A DNA stretch of 64,000 bases, taken from NCBI RefSeq assembly GCF_025154075.1, contig NZ_JAOAMU010000001.1:124001-188000 (forward strand), in the 5' to 3' direction. The translations under genes and the position numbers were made by a program. Shown here in pieces: positions 36,809 to 43,349 of the stretch (the stretch's first letter is position 1; the number at the start of each line of letters is the position of its first letter). Source of the DNA: Chryseobacterium herbae (lineage in GTDB: Bacteria; Bacteroidota; Bacteroidia; Flavobacteriales; Weeksellaceae). Under the pieces are notes generated by a model that saw nothing but the letters and a program-made list of their open reading frames with translations, had not been told where the DNA came from and made no database searches.

Positions 36809-37777
36809 TTACGGATAACCATCGTATTTCCTGTAATCAAATAAGGTATTTCTAAAATTGATATTGTACAGACCGGACCTGATGCTTGTAAAATCGGTGA
36901 TCAGATAGGTAACAATCATGCGCCACTTTTTGACAGGCGGAGCTTTTGCAATTTCAAAACTCCGGTGCATCCTTTTGATATGGATCCTTACTTTTTCAGG
37001 AATGCTTTTCTCCTTCCGGGACCATCTGTAGATCTCCTCCCAAAGCAGGCTTCTTGAAATGGCGGGATCTACCATCCGGGTATCCACTCTCGTGATCCTG
37101 TTGTTTTCATGGACTCCCCTTACGGCAACAGCCTCATCAATACTTCCGGCATACAGTTTAAGATAATAGGAAAGGCGGATCAGAAATTCCGTGTCTTCAT
37201 GAAGATGCAGGTGATGTTTGAAAAGCACATCTGTTTTTTTCATCAGAGCCTCTCTGCGCACCGTAAGCGTATCAATGCTGAACAGTCCGAAGCTTCCCAG
37301 CAGATAAAGCTGGCCCAAAAAAACATTTTCGGGAGAATGTTTTTTATACACTGTTGTCAGTTTATCTTCAAATACACCGTAATACTTCTCTTTCACCCTT
37401 TCCGAATAGTATTCCACACCAAGGGCTCCATATACGCCATCTACCATTGGATTTTTAAAAAGTTCTTTTTCGGCATCAAACCGGTTCGGAAGAAAATAAT
37501 CATCTGCATCCAGAAACGCTATACCATCTCCCGATGCCATCCGTATGCCCAGGTTTCTGCTCGCTCCCGCTCCGTGATTCTTCTTGTCGTCATGCTGATA
37601 CAGCTTCACCCTTTCATATTTTTCGGCAAGCACCCGGCAGACTTTCAGAGAATGATCGGGGGAATCATCTTCAATAAGGAGGATTTCGGATACTTCTCTG
37701 AACTGCAGAGCAGATTCTACCGCCTGCGAGACATATTTTCCCGCATTATAAACAGGAATGATCACTGAAATTTTCAT
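36809..37777 (-). CDS. Family 2 glycosyltransferase
   Basis: The 322-aa protein has the GT-A fold of GT2: MKISVIIPVYNAGKYVSQAV at the start, the EDDSPDHS strand (36-43), and the DADD metal-binding motif at 90-93 in IAFLDADDYFLPNRF. A WEEI/W segment near 240 and a basic helical C-terminus follow. It would add sugars from nucleotide donors to a surface glycan or protein, but donor and acceptor cannot be told. It lies alone between the TPR regulator and the HTH module that borders the fibre locus, and may act on a surface structure. Confidence 0.85.
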   Translation of the reverse strand: MKISVIIPVYNAGKYVSQAVESALQFREVSEILLIEDDSPDHSLKVCRVLAEKYERVKLYQHDDKKNHGAGASRNLGIRMASGDGIAFLDADDYFLPNRFDAEKELFKNPMVDGVYGALGVEYYSERVKEKYYGVFEDKLTTVYKKHSPENVFLGQLYLLGSFGLFSIDTLTVRREALMKKTDVLFKHHLHLHEDTEFLIRLSYYLKLYAGSIDEAVAVRGVHENNRITRVDTRMVDPAISRSLLWEEIYRWSRKEKSIPEKVRIHIKRMHRSFEIAKAPPVKKWRMIVTYLITDFTSIRSGLYNINFRNTLFDYRKYDGYP

Positions 37778-37959
37778 TGTACACTTTCAAAAACTAATGA
37801 TAACCGTGGTTATTTGCCTGAGTAAATCCTGTTTTTTTATGGCTTTCCATCTGATGAGATCAGAAGAAAGACGAATCCCTAACTGACTGAAAATAAGACT
37901 AAAAGTATAGCCGGAAACCAGAGCCGCCGGCTATACAACAAATCACTCACTAAGAAATA

Positions 37960-38029
37960 AAAAAAACCAGACAGGACCCCAAAAAAACAATTTAAACATG
38001 AAAAATAACCTATGAATTTCCTGTCTGGT
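37960..38029 (-). terminator. Terminator at the end of the three-gene HTH module
   Basis: ACCAGACAGGA (37967-37977) and TCCTGTCTGGT (38019-38029) are perfect inverses around a 41-base loop, and a T-run follows on the minus strand (37960-37966). The proximal arm lies inside the last codons of the third gene. The long loop is unusual for a terminator. Confidence 0.6.
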
Positions 38030-38363
38030 AGGGTAAACTGATAAACATTTTTTTCCACCTGGCGATCGTATTTCTGCTGATCTTGAAATAGTTGGCCAGT
38101 TGTGTATTATTAAGATTCTTCGTTTTCTGATAATCCAGGATCTCCAGGATGTCCGATCGGTCATAGGACCGGTGCTGCTGGTTCAGTTTAAACGTGCTTT
38201 TTTCCTGTGCGGGAAAAATTAAGGTATTGATCTGCAGAACGTCCTGTACGGATAAGGTCGCTTTAGACAGGATCTTTTGGCAGAAGCTTTTCTTTTCCGG
38301 AAACTTCAGATTCAGAAGGTCCGTATATATTTTTTTGTAGTCAGGTTTTTGCGATTTTTCCAT
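38010..38363 (-). CDS. HTH module protein C
   Basis: The 117-aa protein begins MEKSQKPDYKKIYTDLLNLK and ends with an HTH at about 83-113: SYDRSDILEILDYQKTKNLN then NTQLANYFKISRNTIARWKK. It resembles IS3-type OrfA or homeodomain-like HTHs but no transposase partner exists here. I recall the combination of this protein with the two upstream ones (A and B) as a recurring triplet in Chryseobacterium-type genomes, of unknown function. The start was chosen by homology; it overlaps gene B by 23 bases, which suggests translational coupling. Confidence 0.75.
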   Translation of the reverse strand: MEKSQKPDYKKIYTDLLNLKFPEKKSFCQKILSKATLSVQDVLQINTLIFPAQEKSTFKLNQQHRSYDRSDILEILDYQKTKNLNNTQLANYFKISRNTIARWKKMFISLPYQTGNS

Positions 38364-38565
38364 AGGTGGTTTTGGTTTTAATGCTGATGACCATATCATT
38401 TTCAAAGCTGATAACGAGAAAGCTTTTCCGGAAAAAAAAGTTTCTGTGCAGAAAATACACCCACACATTGTCCGGATAAAAATTAAACTCATCACCAAAC
38501 TTTTTGATCATCTCTTTTTTTGTTAGCCCTAAAAGTTCAATATGCTGATTATTTGTGTTTTTCAT
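38341..38565 (-). CDS. HTH module protein B, small unknown protein
   Basis: The 74-aa protein (starting MKNTNNQHIELLGLTKKEMI) shows a short two-part fold: an N-terminal helix with FGDEFNFYPDNVWVYFLH and then strands such as VISFENDMVISIKTK. It has no signal peptide or membrane segment. It looks like a small alpha/beta domain that may regulate or bind its neighbours. It is coupled to protein C by a 23-base overlap and lies 35 bases after protein A. Function is not known. Confidence 0.7.
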   Translation of the reverse strand: MKNTNNQHIELLGLTKKEMIKKFGDEFNFYPDNVWVYFLHRNFFFRKSFLVISFENDMVISIKTKTTYGKIAKT

Positions 38566-38600
38566 GAGATAGGGAGGATTAACAGTTAACAGGGATTATA

Positions 38601-39020
38601 TTATTTTTTATGCTTGGCGACCCATTTGTACAATGTTGTTTTGGGAATATTGTATTCATTCTGGATCTCAAGCTTCGTTTTCTTTCCGGTTTCCAGGAGT
38701 TCCATCATAAAATCTATGATCTCTATGGTGTATACGTTTTTCCTGAATTGGGGAAGAGACGTTTCCTTAGGCTTTGCGCTACTGCCGGGCGGAGAATATA
38801 GGATCAGATGGTGAGAATAGATTCTGAAAAAATCATATTCCAGAAGCTTACTCCATCTCAGAAGCAGGTCGCAGTCCAGGCTGTCAGATTCATACATCTG
38901 CAGGACTCTTTCTTCGGGAGCATCCAGAAAATTGCAGATTCTGGTCATCTCGATCTTGTCCTCTACCACTTTTTGCTTGAGTAAAGCGCCTATTTTTATT
39001 TCTTTAAAATTCTGTATCAT
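38601..39020 (-). CDS. HTH module protein A
   Basis: The 139-aa protein has a first half like a small helical domain (EDKIEMTRICNFLDAPEERV, SLDCDLLLRWSKLLEYDFFR) and a C-terminal HTH (TKLEIQNEYNIPKTTLYKWV, residues 114-133) preceded by LPQFRKNVYTIEIIDFMMEL. It is the first gene of an apparent operon with B and C. A decayed copy of its 5' half lies at 46410-46545 inside the fibre locus. The family is usually left unannotated or called HTH-containing; a role in transposition or in gene control are both open. Confidence 0.75.
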   Translation of the reverse strand: MIQNFKEIKIGALLKQKVVEDKIEMTRICNFLDAPEERVLQMYESDSLDCDLLLRWSKLLEYDFFRIYSHHLILYSPPGSSAKPKETSLPQFRKNVYTIEIIDFMMELLETGKKTKLEIQNEYNIPKTTLYKWVAKHKK

Positions 39021-39039
39021 ATGTATGGATTATGGGAGG

Positions 39040-39152
39040 ATCATCTGTTTCTTAACGCCTTTAATCAGGCAGACGCCCAATAAACAAACCAGTGAAAAAG
39101 TCACTGAGGTAATGGACATTAAGAATCAGGCTGACTGTAATGGGATGAATGA
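39040..39152. repeat. Intergenic repeat D, copy 1 (upstream of the HTH module)
   Basis: TTTCTTAACGCCTTTAATCA, then AAAGTCACTGAGGT and ATTAAGAATCAGGCTGACTG and AATGGGATGAATGAT follow in this order. The same blocks in the same order lie at 42941-43094 and in part at 39779-39923 and 46568-46655. It runs into the end of the truncated fibre gene at 39119-39310. Confidence 0.6.
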
Positions 39153-39310
39153 TCTGCCCGGTTCATGGGTACCGTACTGCCGGATTGCTGTTTTTTTGCT
39201 GAAACATTCAAAGCAGAACCGGATCCGGGGGTATTGATGCCCACCTGAGCAATCCTATAAGACACCGCTACGAGTGCGGCAATTCCGATGGGTAAACTAT
39301 TTTTTTTCAT
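39119..39310 (-). pseudogene. Truncated fibre gene, copy 1 (signal peptide plus a few residues)
   Basis: The 63-codon frame opens MKKNSLPIGIAALVAVSYRI and AQVGINTPGSGSALNVSAKK, clearly the start of the fibre family, then runs into non-fibre sequence (QSGSTVPMNRADHSSHY) that is the complement of repeat D. The stem and tip are missing, so this looks like a deletion product joining the 5' end to the repeat. Its 5' leader, -7 box and hairpin are intact, so it may be transcribed. Confidence 0.75.
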
Positions 39311-39510
39311 TGTGTGTATTTTTTTTTGCATCCTTAATGCTGAGACAAAACTACCGATGAAATGCATACGTTGATTATTTTTGGTGTTAACTCATTGTTA
39401 TCAACAATCCCTATTTTGCTACTTTTTCGTTAACTTTAAATTTTATAAAATACTGATTTTCAATAATTTAAATTTTAAAACGTGTTAACTTTATAAATCT
39501 GCTAAAACCG
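39311..39510 (-). promoter_or_regulatory. Conserved 5' region of fibre copy 1
   Basis: Reading on the minus strand it carries GTTAAC at about 39484-39489, 39430-39435 and 39383-39388, the -7 box TAGTTTTG (39346-39353), and the small hairpin GCATTAAGGATGC (39328-39340), 17 bases before the ATG. All elements recur upstream of copies 2, 3 and 5. Confidence 0.6.
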
Positions 39511-39576
39511 GCTCTATTTCGTAGGATTTTTGAATAAACATCCGAAAAAAATCCATTTCGAAAGCAGGCTGCCGTT

Positions 39577-39810
39577 TTAATTAACCTGAATTCGGGATAA
39601 ACCATTTCTGTTTTTAATAAGATAAAGAAGTCTGAAGCCCAAAGAGAAAAGATATTGAAACTCCAAAGCCAGAACTCTGGCGTACTTGTATGACATTTTT
39701 AAGACTGCTTCATCAAATGGTATGGTAGCTGTTAAAAATGAATATCCCATACTAACTTCCAGCGCTCTACTTCTGATTTTCTTAATCCCTTTAGCCAAAG
39801 CAGACCACAT
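39577..39810 (-). repeat. Repeat E carrying a 77-codon frame, copy 1
   Basis: The frame (MWSALAKGIKKIRSRALEVS ... SYKYARVLALEFQYLFSL ... LIKNRNGLSRIQVN) has a second copy at about 42754-42930, which keeps the reading frame with substitutions (IGHSFLTAALPFEEEVLKIK, YNYARVLPLEFQYL), and a fragment at 43229-43290. Frame conservation with amino-acid changes suggests it was once translated, perhaps as a domain of a mobile element, but no homology is known to me. It may equally be a structural repeat. Confidence 0.5.
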
Positions 39811-39836
39811 TTAAAAATATACACGGGGAAAGGTTG

Positions 39837-39923
39837 CTTAGCTAAAGGTTATTAAGAATCAGTCTGATCATACATGGATCAATGATGTATTCAGATTATT
39901 TGTGTGTTTAGAATCGTATCTGC
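39837..39923. repeat. Intergenic repeat D, copy 2
   Basis: CTTAGCTAAAGG, ATTAAGAATCAGTCTGATCA, TACATGGATCAATGATGTA and ATTTGTGTGTTTAGAATCG match the copy at 43009-43094. The block lies 120 bases past the stop of fibre copy 2 (40043). Confidence 0.7.
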
Positions 39924-40042
39924 TTCGGGTAAATTCTTTTAATAGGTCTTTTGATCATGACCAACCATTGAAAGAAAACCGCATCATATCATTTCTTTTT
40001 TTTCATACGAATGAATTCTTCACTCATTTTAATGATCAGCTT

Positions 40043-42484
40043 TTAATTATTATACACCATTACCTGCATTTTGGTAAGCATTGCTTCTGTATCACCGTTA
40101 TAGCCATTATAAACACTAGGAACGAAATTAACCGTAGCACCACCAGCCCATGCGCTGTACTGAATTTTAAACGTATATGTTCCAGCGGGCAGGCTCACCG
40201 ATTTAAGAAAAGTGACAGGAACCGGCATGTTGGCCAAACTTAAGCCTACGGCATTATTTGTTGCAAATACTCCGGCTTTAGAGGCATAAGCTGAAGATAT
40301 TTTCACCCCATTCTGTAAAAGAGAAAAAACGCCTTGGCTTGTGTTACCATCTGATACTACTGCATATCCCAAAATTGTAAATAAAAAAGTTTGGGTATGT
40401 CCAGTGGGAACTGTTAAAGTAATCGTTACTCCTGGAACATCAGCTGTAGTACCGTTCGCAACGCTTAGTGCTGTGGTTCCCTGTACATAATTGGCAGAAG
40501 CAATCGTTCCGCTTGCGGTATTCAGAGTTTGCCACGAAGGCGCAGCTCCTGCTCCGTTGGAGGTAAGAATCTGTCCTGTAGTTCCGGCACTTCCTGCGGT
40601 GGTGGCAGTTCCTCCTACATTCAGTTCATTGGTGACCTGAAGACCTCCCGCTACATGCAGTTTTCTCTGAGGTGTAGTCGTTCCTGCTCCTATATTTCCG
40701 GTAGTTTGCATCAGAATATTTCCGGCACCTTTGGCATTAAGGTTTAAATTGATATTGGCATCGGTTCCTCTGGACTGGATTCCTGTCCAGCCTATCCCGA
40801 CTCCCTGAGTAAGATTGGAGTGGGTAAATGTAGCAATGCTATAGTCGTTGCTGCTGGATCCGTCTACCACGCTTAGCGCCTCCCCTGGAGTCGTGGTACC
40901 AATTCCTACCCTGCCGGTTCCTGTGATACGCATCAGCTCATTGGAAGTTGTCGTAGACGTGCCGGCATAAAAAGCATGGCTGGCGGAGGTACCATCCAAC
41001 TGGTAACGTAATACGGAGCTGTTAATTCCGAGTCCATAATATTGATGGTCATTATTTGCCGTTTCATAAAGAACCATCTTACGATTACCCTCTGTATTGG
41101 CAAATTGTAACGGAGCATGGGGCGTCGTGGTACCAATACCTACATTGCCTGTGGTTCCATTGGTCTGCATGATTATATTTCCCGTACCTTTTGCATTGAG
41201 GTTCAGATCCACATTGGTACTGGATCCTCTGGATTGTACTCCTTCCCAGCCTATCCCTACTCCCTTAGTAAGATTAGAGTGGGTAAATGTGGCAATACTA
41301 TAATTATTATTGCTGGATCCGTCTACGATGCTTAGCGCCTCTCCAGGAGCTGCAGTACCGATACCTATCCTGTTATTGGTAGCGTCTACAGATAAGGTAG
41401 TTCCGTCTACTGAAAATGCATTGGTGGCTGTCCCCGTAAAAGCAAGGGTATTGGAGCCTTGCGTCACTGTTCTGTTTCCGGCAAGCGTTCCGTCGTTGGT
41501 GTAGATATTGGTATTCGTGTCTGCACCCAGCTTGGTCCATGCGGTTCCGTTATAATAGTAATACCCGATGGCATCGATATTCGCGGCGGTACCCGTAGCG
41601 GTTCCTGTGGCAATACTGTTCACATACACCAAAGTGGAAGTAGCAACCCCCGTCATACTCTGGGCTCTCTGCCGATCAACTCTCGGGATTAAAAGTCCTT
41701 CCGCAGTAGTGGTAGTACCTGTGCCATTTTTGGCGCTAACGTCTAGCGTTGAAGAAGGAGTAGTGGTATTAATCCCCACATTACCCGTAGTTCCGCTGTT
41801 TTGCATAATGAGATGTCCGCCTCCTTTTGCATTAAGATGCAAAGCGACATCTGTTCTGGTTCCGATTGATTGTATCCCTTCCCAGCCAATCCCTATCCCC
41901 GCAGTAAGATTGTTTGCTCTAAACGAAGCAATGCCATTATACTGGTTAGTATCTACGCCGTCAACGATACTTAGTGCCTGTCCTGGGGCTGCCGTACCTA
42001 CCCCCACTCTATTATTCTCGGCATCTACAGACAAGGTAGTCCCGTCTACGGAAAATGCATTGGTGGCTGTACCGGTAAAAGCAAGAGTATTGGCGCCCTG
42101 GGTAACAATTCTGTTTGCAGCAAGCGTTCCGTCGTTGGTATAGATATTGGTATTCGTATCCGCACCCAGCTTGGTCCATGCGGTCCCGTTATAATAGTAA
42201 TACCCGATCGCATCGATATTCGCGGCCGTACCGGTTGCGGTTCCTGTAGCAATGCTGTTGACGTACACCAAAGTGGAAGTAGGGACACCCGTCATGCTTT
42301 GGGCCCGCTGACGATCCACTCTCGGAATCAAAAGACCTTCAGCAGTAGTCGTAGTGCCCGTTGCGTTTTTAGCGGTAACATCTAATGTAGAGGTGGGCGT
42401 AGGCGTGTTGATACCCACCTGAGCATTTACTTGTTGCACAGAACCCAGTGCAATCATGACAATTGGTAGAATAAATTTTTTCAT
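40043..42484 (-). CDS. Exported modular fibre protein, copy 2 (beta-rich tip)
   Basis: The 813-aa protein has a signal peptide (MKKFILPIVMIALGSVQQ, cut near residue 21), then repeated stem modules. Two full modules of 213 aa begin at residues 24 and 237, each with AEGLLIPRVDRQRAQSM, DAIGYYYYNGTAW, FSVDGTTLSVDA and NLNAKG-type segments separated by VGINTTTP or VGIGT turns; shorter modules follow to about residue 655. These resemble repeats of phage tail fibre-like proteins that fold as trimers. The tip (656-813) is a beta-rich domain with SLPAGTYTFKIQYSAWAGG and NFVPSVYNGYN. No catalytic motif is seen. No T9SS signal or lipobox is present, so its route and anchoring are unknown. Part of its 3' half is identical to copy 4. 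Confidence 0.85.
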   Translation of the reverse strand: MKKFILPIVMIALGSVQQVNAQVGINTPTPTSTLDVTAKNATGTTTTAEGLLIPRVDRQRAQSMTGVPTSTLVYVNSIATGTATGTAANIDAIGYYYYNGTAWTKLGADTNTNIYTNDGTLAANRIVTQGANTLAFTGTATNAFSVDGTTLSVDAENNRVGVGTAAPGQALSIVDGVDTNQYNGIASFRANNLTAGIGIGWEGIQSIGTRTDVALHLNAKGGGHLIMQNSGTTGNVGINTTTPSSTLDVSAKNGTGTTTTAEGLLIPRVDRQRAQSMTGVATSTLVYVNSIATGTATGTAANIDAIGYYYYNGTAWTKLGADTNTNIYTNDGTLAGNRTVTQGSNTLAFTGTATNAFSVDGTTLSVDATNNRIGIGTAAPGEALSIVDGSSNNNYSIATFTHSNLTKGVGIGWEGVQSRGSSTNVDLNLNAKGTGNIIMQTNGTTGNVGIGTTTPHAPLQFANTEGNRKMVLYETANNDHQYYGLGINSSVLRYQLDGTSASHAFYAGTSTTTSNELMRITGTGRVGIGTTTPGEALSVVDGSSSNDYSIATFTHSNLTQGVGIGWTGIQSRGTDANINLNLNAKGAGNILMQTTGNIGAGTTTPQRKLHVAGGLQVTNELNVGGTATTAGSAGTTGQILTSNGAGAAPSWQTLNTASGTIASANYVQGTTALSVANGTTADVPGVTITLTVPTGHTQTFLFTILGYAVVSDGNTSQGVFSLLQNGVKISSAYASKAGVFATNNAVGLSLANMPVPVTFLKSVSLPAGTYTFKIQYSAWAGGATVNFVPSVYNGYNGDTEAMLTKMQVMVYNN
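40917..41344. repeat. 428-bp tract identical to 48395-48822
   Basis: Base-by-base reading finds no difference over 428 bases between this segment and 48395-48822, both within fibre genes, while the flanks differ at once (G against T at 40916, A against T at 41345). It encodes the module with HAPLQFANTEGNRKMVLYET and the following SSVLRYQLDGTSASHAFYAG. My reading is by eye. Confidence 0.7.
41138..42415. repeat. Two tandem 639-bp stem repeats in fibre copy 2
   Basis: Units of about 639 bases (213 codons) span 41777-42415 and 41138-41776. They code for nearly the same 213-residue module and differ by scattered, largely synonymous changes and a variable stretch such as VDGVDTNQYNGIASF against VDGSSNNNYSIATF. 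Confidence 0.7.
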
Positions 42485-42502
42485 ATGCTTAATTTTTTTT
42501 CT

Positions 42503-42670
42503 GCCTCCTTAAGGCGGGAACAAAATTAATTATGCAGTATGTGTTTTCAAGATTTTTAGCGTTAACACTTTGTTAGCAAAAAGCTGTTTTTTAGTACTTT
42601 TTTGTTAACTTTTTAATTTACAAAACACTGATTTTCAGTATTTTAATTTTTAAAATGCGTTAACATCATC
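42503..42670 (-). promoter_or_regulatory. Conserved 5' region of fibre copy 2
   Basis: On the minus strand: three GTTAAC boxes (42658-42663, 42605-42610, 42563-42568), a full promoter TTG (42548-42550) to TAATTTTG (42521-42528) with 19 bases between, and the hairpin GCCTTAAGGAGGC (42503-42515), 18 bases before the ATG. The hairpin has a C-G pair where copies 1, 4 and 5 have A-T, so the stem is kept by a paired change. Confidence 0.7.
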
Positions 42671-42743
42671 AATAGGCCAAAAACCGGTTGTATTCCGATC
42701 AATTCTGATTGAAAATTCGAAAAAATTACTTTTCAAAGGCAGG

Positions 42744-42930
42744 CTGTTGTTTAATTAACCTGAATTTGGGATAAAACATTTCTGTTTTTAATAAGATAAC
42801 GAAGTCTGAAGTTCGAAGAGAGAAGGTATTGAAACTCCAAAGGCAAAACTCTGGCGTAGTTGTATTTAATTTTTAAGACTTCTTCCTCAAATGGTAGGGC
42901 AGCTGTTAAAAATGAGTGTCCAATACATGG
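42744..42930 (-). repeat. Repeat E, copy 2
   Basis: It aligns over its length with 39565-39770 and keeps the reading frame with altered residues (IGHSFLTAALPFEEEVLKIK and YNYARVLPLEFQYL). A third, short piece is at 43229-43290. It lies between repeat D and the promoter of fibre copy 2, as copy 1 lies upstream of the truncated fibre gene. Confidence 0.5.
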
Positions 42931-43008
42931 AGAGGAGTATCTTTTCTTAACCCCTTTAACTAAGCAGACAAAACAGATGAATAAAATGGGAGAAAAAAGA
43001 AAAAGTCG

Positions 43009-43094
43009 CTTAGCTAAAGGAAATTAAGAATGGATCTGAGGTCAATGGGATGAATGATGTACTCAGATTATTTGTGTGTTTAGAATCGTATCTG
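43009..43094. repeat. Intergenic repeat D, copy 3
   Basis: CTTAGCTAAAGG, ATTAAGAATGGATCTGAGGT, CAATGGGATGAATGATGTA and ATTTGTGTGTTTAGAATCG follow the pattern of 39837-39923. A matching TTTCTTAACCCCTTTAACTA lies before it at 42943. Confidence 0.7.
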
Positions 43095-43124
43095 TTTTCA
43101 GAGCGCATTGTATTCGCTTTTGAG

Positions 43125-43150
43125 AAGGAAGGAAGGAAGGAAGGAAGGAA
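43125..43150. repeat. AAGG tetranucleotide microsatellite (about 6.5 units)
   Basis: The run of AAGG units lies between the end of fibre copy 3 and the promoter of copy 2, about 640 bases upstream of the copy 2 ATG. It is not in a reading frame or promoter core. The number of units is likely to vary. Confidence 0.7.
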
Positions 43151-43152
43151 GA

Positions 43153-43322
43153 GATGGAAGACGGAAGCTGGAAGAGGGAAGTTATTGAAGTGGTAAAAGA
43201 TAAATCTCCCCTGGTTTTTATTATTTTTTTAAGACTACTCCATCAAATAGTATGGCAACTGTTAAAAATGAATGTCCAATACTAGCTTCCCGCCTCCACC
43301 TTCCCTCTTCCATCTATTTCAA
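43153..43322. repeat. Dispersed hairpin repeat C, copy 2
   Basis: GGAAGCTGGAAGAGGGAAG (43163-43181) and TTCCCTCTTCCATCTATTTC (43301-43320) form inverted arms. It is related to the element at 28258-28386. It holds a short fragment of repeat E between its arms, so one element has inserted in or recombined with the other. Confidence 0.6.
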
Positions 43323-43349
43323 TCTTAATTCTCTTAACCCGAACTCAGG

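Noticed and set aside
37943..38164. 73-codon minus-strand frame in the terminator area
   Set aside because: It overlaps the end of HTH module gene C in another frame and includes the terminator; gene C is supported by overlap and HTH motif.
38010..39020. Insertion sequence containing the HTH module
   Set aside because: The proteins resemble the HTH part of transposition genes, but no DDE or serine/tyrosine recombinase domain and no terminal inverted repeats with target duplication were found, so it is listed only as a possible mobile module.
41097..42143. Long plus-strand open frames opposite the fibre genes (up to 191 codons, repeated in several copies)
   Set aside because: They mirror the repeats of the minus-strand genes, and their protein sequences are the valine/proline/serine-rich antisense of the modules. 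The minus-strand frames carry signal peptides and known tips.
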